Shown here: piece by piece, positions 23,162-35,716 of the stretch
How positions within the stretch are numbered: position 1 is the stretch's first letter
Layout of the letters: the number at the start of each line of letters is the position of its first letter
NCBI GenBank assembly: GCA_029255685.2
Contig: CM055319.2
Location: forward strand, 35,784,530 to 35,848,529
DNA length: 64,000 nucleotides
Direction: 5' to 3'
Origin: Silene conica
Lineage: Eukaryota > Streptophyta > Magnoliopsida > Caryophyllales > Caryophyllaceae
Made by a program: the position numbers and the translations under genes
The notes under the pieces: generated by a model
Told to the model about the DNA's origin: nothing
Seen by the model: the letters and a program-made list of their open reading frames with translations, nothing else
The model's database searches: none

Positions 23162-26100
23162 ATCACCCCAACTTTCAAAAAGTTTCGTCCTCGAAACTTG
23201 AAAACAGAGGTAAGTACGAAAACAACTTCAATTACAAAAACGTACTACCCGGGTTATGGTAACCCAAAACTTTAACTTTCGAAAAGGTTTCAAAAGAAAT
23301 AGAGTCTAAGGCACAAGTCTTGTCAATGGACATTGGGATTCTCGTTACGTATTCAAAAGTCTGACGTTCCAAATCTGAGACAAGTCCCAAAATTAAATCA
23401 GTAAGGTTCAAAATTTAGATTGATTTGGTGTTGATAAGCACATCACAGGTTATCAGACGTCTCCAATAACAAGTTGCAGTGGCAGTCAACGCTGAAATCC
23501 ATCAAAGTTGTAAAACGTTCTGCTCTTTAAGATCAAGTTTTCTTCAAAATCAACCTTTATTTACTTTCAACAAAAGAGGGAGCAGTTTCCAATCCTCAAA
23601 ACAATTAAGATTTTCCAAAAATTACAACTTTTAGGGTTAACAATAGTGAACAAATTCCAAAAACAGTCACCGGGAGCGTAGAACCGATCATAGAGATTAC
23701 TTCCGACACGAAGGATTAAGAGTTTCTAGTTTCACAACTGACAGAACACGCGAGGAAGGATCGAAGGAACGAAACACCCAGGTTAAAGGTCAAGGAAGAT
23801 GGTAACACTTGCCAAACATGGGTACACTAACCACTCAATCCATAATCAAAACATCGTTACAACGATTCCTAGTACATCCCAAGCAGGACAATTCAAGCGA
23901 TCTCTTGACTCTCAATGGTTTCGCCATCCCTCTTACCATTATATCACCCACATAATAAGGCATTTCCTTACTCAAGGTAGAAGTTTAAGACTATATTCTA
24001 GATCAAGGTTTGCGCACTTACTAATTTCTAAACCAGAAATTCCATTATAACATCAAATTCCAAAAATTAGGACACCAAACTCTCTACACCAAGACTCTTC
24101 CCAATCAGATAGGCCATAACCAAAATCATCTATAACCTTTAGTCCTACACAGTTCAATTCCATCTAATTCATTCCACGGAAGCACTTCGAAATCTTAGTT
24201 CCCAATCCATTACCATAAGGTGAGCACTCAAATCAAGTCCCTACTAAGGTAACAACTCTCAAATCTTCTGGTTTCTAACCACTTACCAACAATATACATC
24301 CCACAGAAAAGTTCCAAGGAAGTAACAACTTTCACTCCTACAGTTTCCATAAGGTTTAGTTATTCACATTTCGAACTCCCCGAATGATATTTATGAACAC
24401 TTATAAGTTACAAATTTCTACTCTATGATTACCTCAGACATCAATGGTTACCTGTCAACCACTCATGAAGCATCATTAAGCCAACAGGCTTCCATTATTC
24501 CACAAGCTATCATAAACGATCCACCTAACAGTGGGGCATCTTAAAATTTCCTTAGGTATCCCAATAGGTAAACGCTGAGGTTCAATAAGTAACCTAAGGT
24601 CAAACACTCAGTCAACTCCATAAGTCAAATCATAAATGTCTCCACATTCTCACACCGTTACCAATAACTCTCGTTCCTCAAGTATGTGGTCCTTTCTGCA
24701 TTACGAAAATTCCTCAAGATTAAGTAGCACTAACTTGCCTAATTCATCAATTTAAACACATCATCATCATCTTAAGCATGTACCTCCAAAATAGCCTAAG
24801 ACTCCAAGTATCGTATTTAAATCCTCAAATGGTACTTCCAAATCTACAATCACCACTTACATCTAGCCATCTAACATGAAACTCTCAAGACGGCACAATA
24901 TCCCATATCACCCGAAAATTATTATCGTAAACTCTCTCAACCAAATTCTGACAACGCAAAACCAAGCATTCCTCAAGGCATGTATCACTATTCCAAGAAC
25001 AAGTCAATCTCGCCACTAGTCTAGATGAAAAGGAACGAGGTTCACAGAAGAGGAGATGAGGTACGAACTTCAGGGATGAACACGACATAGGTCTCGAGAG
25101 AGACACATGAAGGACGGCTCAAGGAACAACAAGATGACAAGGTAAGGAACTTTAGGCTATGGGCCCCCATCAAGGTTGAAGCTAAGAGCAGACGGAGAAG
25201 CAAAGGAGAAGAAAGGAGAGAAGCAACGTGAAAGGAACGATTGCAGAATCTTCCAAGGTGCGGGTCTCTCACTATTCTCACGGGGTCTCACTTCTTACTT
25301 CCCAAATCAAGTCATTCAATTATCGGTTCTCATGGACAATTCCTCGAACAATTTATACACCCAAATCTTCCAAACTTAAGAAAATATCCTCATTACAACT
25401 ACCTATTCCCAAAAGTTTGAGATGTCACATCTCTACTAGTGCTTCAAATGACAATTCAGTAACACTTTCAGGTCATCAAACCACATGTCGTATACACTTC
25501 ACTTACCTCACTGTCCACAAGATAACAATTCTTAAACCATCAAGTTTTTCCGAACTTTCATCTCCCAATGAATTACTTTATTCTATCCACAGACCGGTGG
25601 TGCATCCTCAAATTTCTCTTAGGTTTTTTTTCATTAAATAAACGTTAAAATTCAATAAGCAGCCTAGGGTCAAATAGTGATTCACTTCTTCTAAGATTAA
25701 GTCATAAACTCTTCAAGTATTCAACTATTATAGCCAATGATTCACATTCCCCAACAACGGCCTTTCCCAGCTCAATCACTCACCTAAGTCAAGTGATACT
25801 AACTCACTTCACTCATCCACTCATAATCCTTAGCATCTTAAGCCTATTCTTCTAGGTCGCTCTATATCCTCAAGTATCTTATCTAACTCCTTAAACGATG
25901 CTCTTCAATCCATATATTTTCACGATCTAAGTATGGTTCTCAAGATTAAGCTCCACAAAAGACTACGTATACAACTCACCCTTCAAGCAAGCATCATATC
26001 ACTCACTTTCACTCTCCCAATTGGATAGACAACTAGACCCTTGGATCGCCAAAACATGTCTCTCGATACCTCTTAAGTTATTCCTCAAATAACAATATTT

Positions 26101-26600
26101 CACATAACACAGCTTACGGTTATCCTAAGACTAGTTCCTCCAAATCCAATAAAAGTGAAGATTACTTAGAGGGCACCTTAAGAAAGCAAGCAACAAGGTT
26201 AAGCTGAAAAGATATGAAGATCTGTTCAAGTGAGATAGACAAATATTCTAAAAGAAGGATGTGCATCCAGAGTTATGAAAGAAGGTGATGCACAAAGAAA
26301 GAGGAATATCTTCAAGGTTCAGAAGCATTCTACAACAGTAGCACGAACCTTCTATCTTCGGTAGAAACTCCGATCTCCACCGTTAAATGGATAAGCCCAC
26401 GGTTCGTCGATCGAAAGATATAAAAGTGAAGTCAATGACAATCAACAAACACGTTAGAGCCTAATAAGAGCAATCACAAAACAGACTACAATATAAGTCC
26501 TTAAATCTACCCCATCTCTCATTCATTATTCAAATATATGGTCAAGTTAAGGTTGGGGGTCACATGAGTGCGTCGGGAGCGATAACGCTCTGATACCAAC
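23162..26600 (-). mobile_element. LARD-B non-coding interior
   Basis: 3.44 kb between PPT and PBS. Frames are short and no gag or pol motif is visible. The sequence is unusually poor in long T runs and is rich in CA/TC words on the plus strand. A homologous piece of its left end occurs in the copia-1 interior (1332-1752). I see no regulatory site beyond PPT and PBS. Confidence 0.75.
26586..26598 (-). promoter_or_regulatory. LARD-B primer-binding site
   Basis: The minus strand reads TGGTATCAGAGCG two nucleotides after the LTR end, a tRNA-iMet type site. Confidence 0.8.
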
Positions 26601-29548
26601 TGTAAAACCCCTCGCGAAAGCGGAAAAGATAAACACACAAAGTACTAAAAATGCAGCGGAATTAAAACTTTTTAACATAATTAACATGCGAGGTGAATTA
26701 AAACTGAAAACCGAAACTGATATAAACAGAAATAGATAAGTATAACAGTCTAAGAACTGCAGCAAACTATATACAACAGCCTGGGATGGAACATCCCTAC
26801 AGGCACTCAAAACGTCAACTGTATCAAAAACTATAGTCTAGCTATCGTAGAGTGTAAGTCAAAGATGATAAGCGGATCATCACTCGCTAGCTCTCAGCAA
26901 CCCCTGCCAACCTGCATGTACCTACATACATGTAAACATGTACGCCACAATCAGTGGGGAGTGACTAGAGTTCTTTTAGCCACCTTTTGTAACGACACGT
27001 AACAAGCAATACAAACAGAATACTCCAGCATATATAGACATGTGAAGTACACAATATCTCCACAACTGAAACTCATACTATCATGCAATCACTAATGCAC
27101 GACTCTCAACCAACTTCGGAAACTATTTGGAAGGAGAGCCGGTTTCCCTTCCGGTTGCCCGGCCGGGGGGTCTTTCAGTCCAAACCATTTACGAAACTCA
27201 CTAAAGAGTCACCCAATTCCTTGGGTGAACAATAACAAAGTCAAGGTACTGTAAACATCATTATCATCATGCATATCTGACACTGTACCAACTCAAGGCA
27301 AGCAGATATAAAATAGCAAGTATAAGGTTCAGCAGTCAACTTAAGACATAACCTAAATACCAATCATTCAGCAAGTATAAGGTTCAGCTGTCAACTTAAG
27401 ACATAACCTAAATACCAATCATTCAGCAAGTATAAGGTTCAGCGGTCAACTTAAGACATAACCTAAATACCAATCATTCAGCAAGCGAGGACTCAGAAGC
27501 CAACTTAAGGCATAGACCTGCCAATCAGCAAGACACTAGACTCAGAGGCGACATCACAATGCATGGACTAGTATCCAAAAGTAAAGGACTCAGAGGCCAG
27601 CTTAAGGCATGTCCCTTTACTATATCACAAGACACTAGACTTAGAGGCCATCTTAAGGCATATCCTAGCATCAAACATCTGCACTCCGGGCAAGGTGTCA
27701 GTTCCTTAGCTACCCCGTTGTGCAGCTGCTCTACTCGTTAGACTCAGAGGCCAACTTAAGGCATGTTCCAACGCGATCAGAATCAAACATGTCTGGGCTC
27801 AGACTCCAACTTAAGGCATACCTTAATACGCATCAATACAATATCATCCAAGTCTAGGAACTAATCTATTGTTTTACTTTCTTATACTTCTAATCAACAC
27901 TTAATTGATCCCGGGAACTAAGTTGAGGGAGAGCCGGTTTTCCTTTTCGGTTACCCGACCGGGGGGTCTCTATCCTCTCTCCATTCCCGAACCCAATATA
28001 GTGTTGCCCATCCTCCGGGGACCTCAAACACACATGACAGGTACACGGAACGAATCTCAAACAAAACTGAATAATCGTTTGAAAGTTAAAACCAAAATAA
28101 TGAGAACAGGGGCTCTCAGCCGGTCCGGGACCGTCTGCCGGTCCACCGGCTGGGAGTCCCTTCCCATAAGCCTTTACAAAATCTGAAATAAATGAGAAGA
28201 GGCTCTCAGCCGGTGGACCGTCCGCCGGCCAGCCGGCTGGGAGTCCCTTCCCATAGCCAATCTTCAAAAATCCAAAATATAAGGAGTGACTCTCAGCCGG
28301 TGGACCGGCTGCCGTTCTGCCGGCTGGGAGTCACTTCCCAAGCCTTTGCAATTTTTTCCAAAATACACAATAATTATCCTGAGCCGGCCGACCGGCGGCC
28401 GACCTACCGACTCAAGATCCTTTCTCCTAAATTCCTGAACATACGGAACACAAACACCCCGACTCTGAACCGGCCGACCGGCTGCCAGTCAGCCTACCGG
28501 CTCAGAGTCCGCTGTACGCAAAAATCGCATTTCCTACAATGTACAAAACTCTTCAAATCGATTCAAGACTTCTAAAATCGCAACATACAATGTTTACCCA
28601 GCATATGAAATCATCAATTACACCAAATACAACCATTAAATCTCACAAATAAGCCTCAATAAGATTATACTTTGTATCCGTCGCAAGCATACAAATTTCT
28701 GAAATTTAACAACAAGCATGTATAGCATAGACAAGCATATGAAGGTCTTTCTTAAGGGTTCCTAGCATGATACTAAGTCCCATTAACAACAACAACATGA
28801 GAAATCATAAACTTAACCCATCTTAAACATGTAAAGTGCTAATATCACAATAAAGGCCGAGTTTCTCATTATCGTCACCTTTACATAGCGAAACCTTCGA
28901 GATCTTGTTCATAAATCACCAAGTCCTCTTCCGGGCTAACACAAACACCGCCTAAAACAACAAAACATCACAACTATTCACGAATTCCGAAATACCCCAA
29001 ACAGGCCGAAATTTCAACTGTCACAAAATGCAAGATTGATTACCTTAAAACGACGGGCTCGAGACAATGAATCCGTAGCCGCAAAAATCGTCTCAATCGG
29101 ATAAGAAACGAAGATTTTATGAACATTTTAAGATTGAAGGTGAAAAGATGCAAAAATGGTGTTTGTTAAATGTTTACAATCTGAAAAATGAAATGAAGGA
29201 GGGGGGTGGAAGATGGTGGGGTTAGGGTTTTGTGAGGAAAAAGAGGGAAAATGGGTCCATTAACAAGTTAGGCCCATAAGACAAGTTTTAAGACGGTTTA
29301 AGCTAAAAACACCGACTTAAGGTAACTATAAACTTAAGACGATATAAATATTTCCGGACAATGAAATTAAATTGCTAAGACGTAACTTACGCAATTAAAT
29401 GAAATCTTATTTAAATCCTTTAAAATATTCTCACATAAATTAATAAGCTATTTAAATGAAATTCCACAAATTACGAAATATAAATTATTTCTCGAACTTG
29501 AACTTAAAATCTTTAAACTTCCAAGTCTCGAAATATTGGGATGTTACA
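26601..29548 (-). repeat. LARD-B 5' LTR (2948 bp)
   Basis: Begins TGTAAAACCCC next to the PBS and ends GGGATGTTACA before the duplicated AGAAT. It differs from the left LTR by scattered substitutions, one extra 55-bp unit and about 75-80 bp near 29019-29100. Confidence 0.9.
28109..28509. repeat. Hairpin array, right LARD-B LTR
   Basis: Counterpart of 21795-22196 with the same five units. Units 4 and 5 here carry a few G-to-A changes (for example CCGACTCAAGAT and CTGAACCGG) that weaken pairs kept in the left copy, while unit 2 is more symmetrical here than on the left. Confidence 0.75.
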
Positions 29549-30394
29549 AGAATCCCAGAGCCTTTATTGTTATCGCATGCTTAGAATAATGATCGCCATG
29601 AATTCCGTTTTTATTAATGTTATTATTGTTATTCCAGTATCCATGAGTAGCTAATTACATATATTAGGATGTAGGGAGTAATATGCGTAGATGGTGCGAA
29701 ACCCGAGACTGCCTGTAGCAGACTTAGGTCGGCCGACCGGCTTAACTTGTCGGTCGACCTAGGTGTTTAGTCGGTCAACCGGAGTAGCTGGTCGGTCGAA
29801 CAAACCGCGTATGTTTTCAGTTCTGTTTTAATTCGTAGACCATAATAACCTACAATGAGACTGAAGGGAGACTTGTAGGATGTTAGTAATGACTTATCCA
29901 AGGTTGAAAGATACGGGAAGGCCATTGGTTTACGCTTTAAGACGGCTAGGTTACTTAAGACTGAAAAGTATGTGATCTAGAAATTAGGAATCACCCTTAT
30001 TGTTGACACCCAATAATTGTGAGACCTAGGAACTAATAGCATAGGCTGAAAGGAGCTATTAGGAACCATAGACCGAAAGGATATGTTACACCCCTTACGC
30101 GACTGCAATACATGTTGACTTAGGAATTACACCATCGTAGCTATTTACTACCCGAACATCCTAGCATCCTTTTTACTATAAGTTTTATCTCATTCTTATT
30201 TTCTTGTTTTATTGTCTTTTATTCTAGACTTAGTGACAACCAATTTAAACCCCCAAATTGTTACCCTAAAAACATTGACCTTAAACAATAAACACTCCCC
30301 ACCTCTATGTGGTTCGACCCTTGACTTACGCTATCTAGTCTTAAGCCGAGGTTTTATAAATCTTATCTTTGGCACCCCTCAACGACGGGTGTCA
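29549..30394 (+). repeat. LTR F, right part
   Basis: Continuation of 19417-20342 after LARD-B, starting with the duplicated AGAAT. It has four successive dyad sites at 29727, 29748, 29769 and 29790. The end, CAACGACGGGTGTCA, is the same as that of the Athila H LTR at 55900. Confidence 0.85.
29727..29801. repeat. Four dyad sites in LTR F, right part
   Basis: GGTCGGCCGACC, TGTCGGTCGACC, AGTCGGTCAACC and GGTCGGTCGAAC start at 29727, 29748, 29769 and 29790, three intervals of 21 bp. Sites degrade towards the end but the spacing does not. Confidence 0.85.
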
Positions 30395-30399
30395 AATTT

Positions 30400-30417
30400 T
30401 GGCGTCGTTGCCGGGGA
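30400..30417 (+). promoter_or_regulatory. Primer-binding site of element F (tRNA-Asp type)
   Basis: TGGCGTCGTTGCCGGGGA, five bases after the LTR end. It differs by one base from TGGCGCCGTTGCCGGGGA in element H; this site is typical of Athila and Tat gypsy elements. Confidence 0.8.
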
Positions 30418-30473
30418 GGTGACGCCAGTGTTTATTGTTTTTAGTCTTTTGTTTTCTTTCTCTTTGGTCGTCA

Positions 30474-30837
30474 ATGACCATCTCCCCTTTCCCACAATTC
30501 GAGCATGAACCATTGTATATCTATTGTGATAGATTAACCTCTGTCCTTTCTCAGTCTGACCATCATGTTAGTATTGGGGAGCTTTGTCGTATCATTTATG
30601 ATGGAGTTACTGGTAAAACCTTGATCGAGATTGAGGGAAAGTGTGGATGGGATTTTCTTGACTTACCTTATGAGAAGCAATGGGAGCTTCTTAAAAACCT
30701 AATCTGAGCCAGTGGAGATACAGAGAGGTATGAGAGCACTGATTTTAGTAACTCGGATTCTTCTGTCGAGAGTGATCCTATCACTCCCATTGCTGAAGAT
30801 TCACTTATTCTTGATGAGGATGAGTATGATAGGTTAC
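30474..30837 (+). pseudogene. Start of element F gag-like ORF, truncated
   Basis: ATG at 30474 gives about 77 residues beginning MTISPFPQFEHEPLYIY, up to a TGA at 30705-30707. The same frame stays open afterwards with an acidic stretch (SDSSVESDPITP, LILDEDEYDRL) until the inverted LTR at 30838. Its position after a tRNA-Asp PBS implies gag or a gag leader ORF. I do not recognise the domain. The rest of the element is missing. Confidence 0.5.
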
Positions 30838-32447
30838 TGATACCCGTCGTTGTGGGTGTCAAAGATAAGATTTATAAACCAAACTAAAACTATAGATAGT
30901 GATAGTAAGGGTCGAACCACAGAGAGACAAGGTTAATTCTGTTTGCAAATTTTTAATCTATAAAGTAACAATAGAGAGGGGGTTTGATTGATTGTTGCTA
31001 AGTCTAAAACGAATATAAAATAAAACAAGTAAATAAAGATGAGAATAAATTATGATAAAAGAGATGCTAGGATGTTTGGGTAATAAATAGCTAAGATAAT
31101 ATAAATCCTAAGTCAACATGTATTGCAGTCGCGTAAGGGGTGTAACATATCCTTTAGGTCTATGCTACCTAATAGCTCCTTTCGGTCTATGCTATTAGTT
31201 CCTAGGTCTCACAATTATTGGGTGTCAACAATAAGGGTGATTCCTAAATTCTAGGTCACATACCTTTCAGTCTTAAGTAACCTAGCCGTCTTAAGAAGTA
31301 AACCAATGCCCTTCCCATATCTCTCAATCTTGGGTAGGTCATTACTAACATCCTACAAGTCTCCTTTTGGTCTTATTGTAGGTTATTATAGTCTACAAAT
31401 TAAAGCGAAACAGAATTCATACGCGTGTCGGTCGACCGACCAACTAGCCCGGTCGGCCGACCTTCATCCTGCAACACGTCGATTCGGAATTTATACTATC
31501 TTCGCATATTTACTCCCTACATCCTAACATGTGAATTTAGCTACTCATAACTATTGAAACAATAATAAAAATAGGAATAAACATGGAAGTTATAAAGAAC
31601 ATCAGTCTAAACATGCAATAATAATAAAGGCTTGGGATTCTAACTTAAACCGGATACTAATAATTCTAAAATAAGAACAATATTAAAACTGAAATTAAGA
31701 AAGGAATTACCGGAAAAAATGGATTAAGGAAGGAAAGAACCAACTTTATTGAGTATCCCGGAAAGATTGATGATTACGATGAACAAAACTAAAGAAAAGT
31801 GTTTGATAATTATTGAAAGATTAAAACTAAAACTAGATTCTAACTCTATGATAGAAAACTTGATTAAAAACTAAATGAATAACCCTAATCCCGTAATTTA
31901 GCTTAAATAGGCGGAATTAAAGAGTTTCCTAATGACCTAAACACTTTAATGGGCTTCGCGGAAACTTCTGGGTCTGCGATGAGGTTGGTCGACCCAATTA
32001 GTAGGTCGGTCGACCTCCTGTCGGGACTGCAGCGCGCGTCGATCTTAAAACAGCTGCCATTTCTTCTTTACTTATCGTAATCAAGCGATTCTTGCGGCGT
32101 TGGAAAGCTAAGAGAATAAGCTTTCATCTCCAACTGGAATCACTCCATTATCAGCTCCAGAACTCGAGATAAAGCCATTTGAAACAGGCTGCAATATCGT
32201 GGATCGATTCTTTGCTTGTTAAAGCTATCTTCAGGCCTTGAAATGTGCGCTAGGCTTCGTTCCTTCTTGTTCTTAGCCATGAAAAATCCCGCGGGCAGAA
32301 ATTTGGTATAAAATCGTCCCTTTTCCACATAAATCTGCAAAAGAGCATAAAAATACGAAAGTAGACAATTGTTGGGAAATAAATGCTAAAACATCGTAAA
32401 TGAGCTCTAAAATGCGTGTGAAAATAGATGTAAAACATCGTAAAATA
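30838..32447 (-). repeat. Inverted LTR of the F family
   Basis: Starts TGATACCCGTCGTTGTGGG, the complement of an LTR end, and runs backwards through the same landmarks as LTR F: the ATGTTACACCCCTTACGCGA block, two dyad pairs (31430/31451 and 31983/32004), and the TTCCCAACAATTGTCTACTT block. The last 11 bases expected (GACACGCATCA) are absent, and LTR G begins at 32448. No PBS lies on its left. A TATA-like CTATTTAAGC is on the minus strand near 31911-31920. Confidence 0.8.
31430..32015. repeat. Two dyad pairs in inverted F LTR
   Basis: 31430/31451 (GGTCGACCGACC, GGTCGGCCGACC) and 31983/32004 (GGTTGGTCGACC, GGTCGGTCGACC), both spaced 21 bp. Confidence 0.85.
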
Positions 32448-33954
32448 TGATGCGTGCATATTATATAGATCTTTTAGGCCATATTAGGACGCATTTCCAT
32501 GCTTATTTCGTAGCGTTTTACTACAAATGTCCCCCGAATAGTCTACTTTGGTTTGTCCTGTGTTATTTGCAGATATGAGCCGGAGAAGATCATAATCAAG
32601 CCTAAAACATGTCCCCATGCATGCACTTAGGAGAAGAGTTGAGTCGGAGCTTGTTACTACCATCTTGAGATGCGCGTAGAAGTAATGGAAGTCTATCGAG
32701 CGAAAGAAGAGCTTCACACCGCTAGTGCCTACTTTGAAGAGCCATAACTCGATTTATAGAAATGATAATTGAGTGATTCAAATTGGAGATGAAAGCTTAT
32801 CCTCTTAGCTTTCCAGCGCCACCAAAAACGCTTTATTTGACTAAGTAACGAAGAAATGGCAGCCGTTTGAAGTTCAGTGCGCATTGCAGGAAATCTGCTC
32901 GACAGATTCAGTCGATCGACCACTTTTGGTCGATACCTAAGTCGATCGACCGCTCCCTTAGTCGATCGACCACTTTTGGTCGATAGAAAAGTCGATCGAC
33001 CAGTTCCCAGGTTGATCGACCAGTTTCTTTTCCGAAGCCCAATTTTAACCTAAGCCCATTAGGTCGTCGGATAGGAATCAGTTCATTTTCGCTTTTAAGC
33101 AGCTTTTGGAGTTTTCTTTAGGAACTACTTTTACTTTAATCTTCACCTTTTATATTTTATCTCTTAATACTCTAAGAACTTGTAATCAGTTAATCTTTCT
33201 TTAGCATTTCCTAGCCTTCAAGAATTCTGTTTTGCCATTTACATTCGGTAATTTAATTTGCTTTGTTCATTTTATTCTCATTTCTTTACTACTTGTTTTC
33301 CATTGTTTTATATTGCAATTTTCATTATCGCAATCATGTACTCCCTCTCCATTAATCATTCTATCTCAATCGTTCCCTATATTATGCGTAGCTAATCCTC
33401 TTGACTAAGATATAGGTGATCCAATGATAATGTGACGATGTTCGTTTAGGTTAGATCCGTTGTTGGTAGTTTGTTTCTGTTGTTAATTATGACATTTATT
33501 TGTGTTTGTTTGGTTAAGTCGACGTAGCTAATTAATCGTATGGTAAACCCCGACCTAAGATCGAAAGCCTGGTGAGGGTTAGACCTGTCATAAACATTAG
33601 AGTGCCCTAATAAGTTGCGAGAGCCCGTTAGAAGCATTCTAGGGCGAATAGCGATCTGAGAGGACCTTTTCACTGCCCTTTAGACCGGTAACTGCGACTG
33701 ATCTGCGACCTAAACCCCTTATCGTTACACAATCATTGGTGAACCGACTATCCTAGTTTTCTCTACCTTATATTTTTACACTCTTTACTTTACGCTTTTC
33801 TTTTATCTCTTTCCTTCAGTACTCTTAGTTTTAGTTCAAACAACAATAAAAAAAACCCCAGAATCTGGTTACCTTGACAGACTTTAGTTTAGCTTTTAGA
33901 ATTCATATCTGTCTCCCTGTGGATACGATCCCGACTTCCTTACTACATTAGTTA
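32448..33954 (+). repeat. LTR G (Athila/Tat type), 3' end cut by LARD-C
   Basis: Starts TGATGCGTGCATATTATATA and shares the GTCTACTTTGGTTTG...TTGCAGATATG layout of the other Tat-type LTRs. It has five sites of the dyad subtype RGTYGATCGACC at 32910-33021. It ends near GTGGATACGATCCCGACTTC and is interrupted at 33955. AGTTA (33950-33954) is the likely target duplication of LARD-C. Confidence 0.7.
32910..33021. repeat. Five dyad sites of a variant type in LTR G
   Basis: AGTCGATCGACC at 32910, 32940, 32960 and 32990 and GGTTGATCGACC at 33010; spacing alternates 30 and 20 bp. The longer gaps contain ATCGACCA-CTTT-TGGTCGAT, an 8-bp-stem hairpin. Confidence 0.85.
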
Positions 33955-35716
33955 TGTAATACCCCGTATTTTAGCCTCGGTCAACGACAATCAAACCATG
34001 TCTTATACAAGTATTTCAAATGGAATGTTTATAAAGTATTTTGCGTAAACTGTTATTATTTTATAAATCGTATTTCTACGATTATTTCGTATTTCTTTAA
34101 TTTTGATAATATATTTATAATATATATATATAAATCTTATTTAATATTTATTCTCATTTGTACTTGTTTTAGTATCTAAGTCGTAGTTATATTTAAATTT
34201 TATTTTTATATATCTTATGTAAGTACTAATAATCTTATATTCTTATAATTACTTTAAATTAATATGTACATAATTTAATTAGTAAAACTATTTATATGTC
34301 ATGTTGATTTTAAATTTACGAGTTGAGAACGGGACGTAGATAATATGATGTTTCGATATGCGGATGGGCTATGGATGATTGGGCTTGGACTCGGGTTAGA
34401 ATAACTTTTAAACGTGAAACAAAACAAAAAAAAACACAAGCTTTAGTTTAACCCATCGACACATTACACAACCATACAAACCCTAATCACCCTAAACCCA
34501 TAACCGCCTCCATCGACACACCTACTACTGCTGCTATTACTTACATCTCGTCTGGCCACAACTCCACCCTAAACACCACCTTGACCACCGTGATAATTGA
34601 CGAGAACAAAGGAGAAAACAGCCTTCACCGTTATCGTTCCCACCTTTGCGCGACTGTAAGTTTTATACCCGTTTTCTTCTAATTTTCAGACCATCGTCCT
34701 AATGTTCTATAGTTGTGAGCAATCTTTGTAGTAGAGGTAACACGTTTATCGTCTTTAAATCACCATAGGATTACCGTAATTGTTAAAACAAAGATCAGAA
34801 AGTGACTATAGTAACTCGTAATATTGCTCTGTTCTGCGTGTTTAATTTATGTCGTGGTTGTTGCTTTTTCGTTCATGAATTGGGTCAATTCGTGTCGTGG
34901 GTGATGTGAGGTCTCGATTATGGTGGTTGGTGGCGGTTATGGAGGTGTTAGATGGTGGTTAAGGGCTGTTTTACAGAGAGTCAGAGACAAGATTTCCATA
35001 AGTGTCAGTTGTGACTAGGGGTTTTGCCACTAGATTCAAGGGCTGGTTGGGGCAGATCAGGTGTCGTGGTGGTGTCAGGGGGTTGCGTCATGGTGCAGGG
35101 GTGTCAACCACCGTGGGTTGGTGGTGGTGCAGGCGCTGTAGGGGCGTCGAAGGGGGCTGTCATGGGGGCCGGTCAGAGTGGTGGTCTGATTGTGTTTAAG
35201 GGCTGTTATACGTGAACTTTAATTGTGTTTGTTGTTGTTGAATTGCCATGATTGGTGTATTATAATAATTATTATTATTAATATTATTATTATATTATTA
35301 TTAGTAGTACTACTACTAATGTTCTTTCTTATTATTATTATGTTATTATGTTATTAATACTAATGCTAGTATTATTATTATTATTATTAATAATATGTTA
35401 TTATTATTGATATTATATGTTAGTATTATTATTGGTAATATTGTTGTTATTGTTATTATTAGTAATGGGTATGCTTACTAATTTTAGTAAGGTTGTTCAT
35501 ACTTTCAATTATTAAGTTGTAAGTAAGATCTTTATACATGGATGTGACGGTTATCAATTGTTTGATTATATTTTCTAAGTTCGATTATCTAATCAAAGAT
35601 TAGTTATAAGTAATAAAGGCGGGTTGGTCAAGTTAGTTGAAGTAGTCATATTTAATACGGTCTCGTTAATGTCGTTATGCGTAATATATAATTTAAATCG
35701 TTAATTTGAATAATTT
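33955..35716 (+). repeat. LARD-C left LTR, first part
   Basis: Nearly identical to 44543-46269. It contains a TATATATATAAATC tract (about 34115-34135) that may be the TATA region, a TAT/TTA microsatellite at about 35260-35465 and G-rich sequence at 35000-35200 whose frames are not regarded as genes. The LTR resumes at 40630. Confidence 0.85.

Larger units (their letters stand above)
20343..29548 (-). mobile_element. LARD-B, complete non-coding element with 5-bp TSD
   Basis: 9206 bp, bounded by TGTAAAACCCC (20343) and GGGATGTTACA (29548) and flanked by a perfect 5-bp duplication AGAAT (20338-20342 and 29549-29553). LTRs are 20343-23161 and 26601-29548. The PBS at 26586-26598 and the PPT at 23162-23176 both point to minus orientation. 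The 3.4-kb interior has no protein domain. Unusually long LTRs and a non-coding interior fit the LARD class. Confidence 0.9.

Noticed and set aside
35002..35215. Gly/Arg/Trp-rich frames repeated at 45590-45803
   Set aside because: Both lie in LARD-C LTRs that are nearly identical because of age, so frame identity is not evidence of coding.
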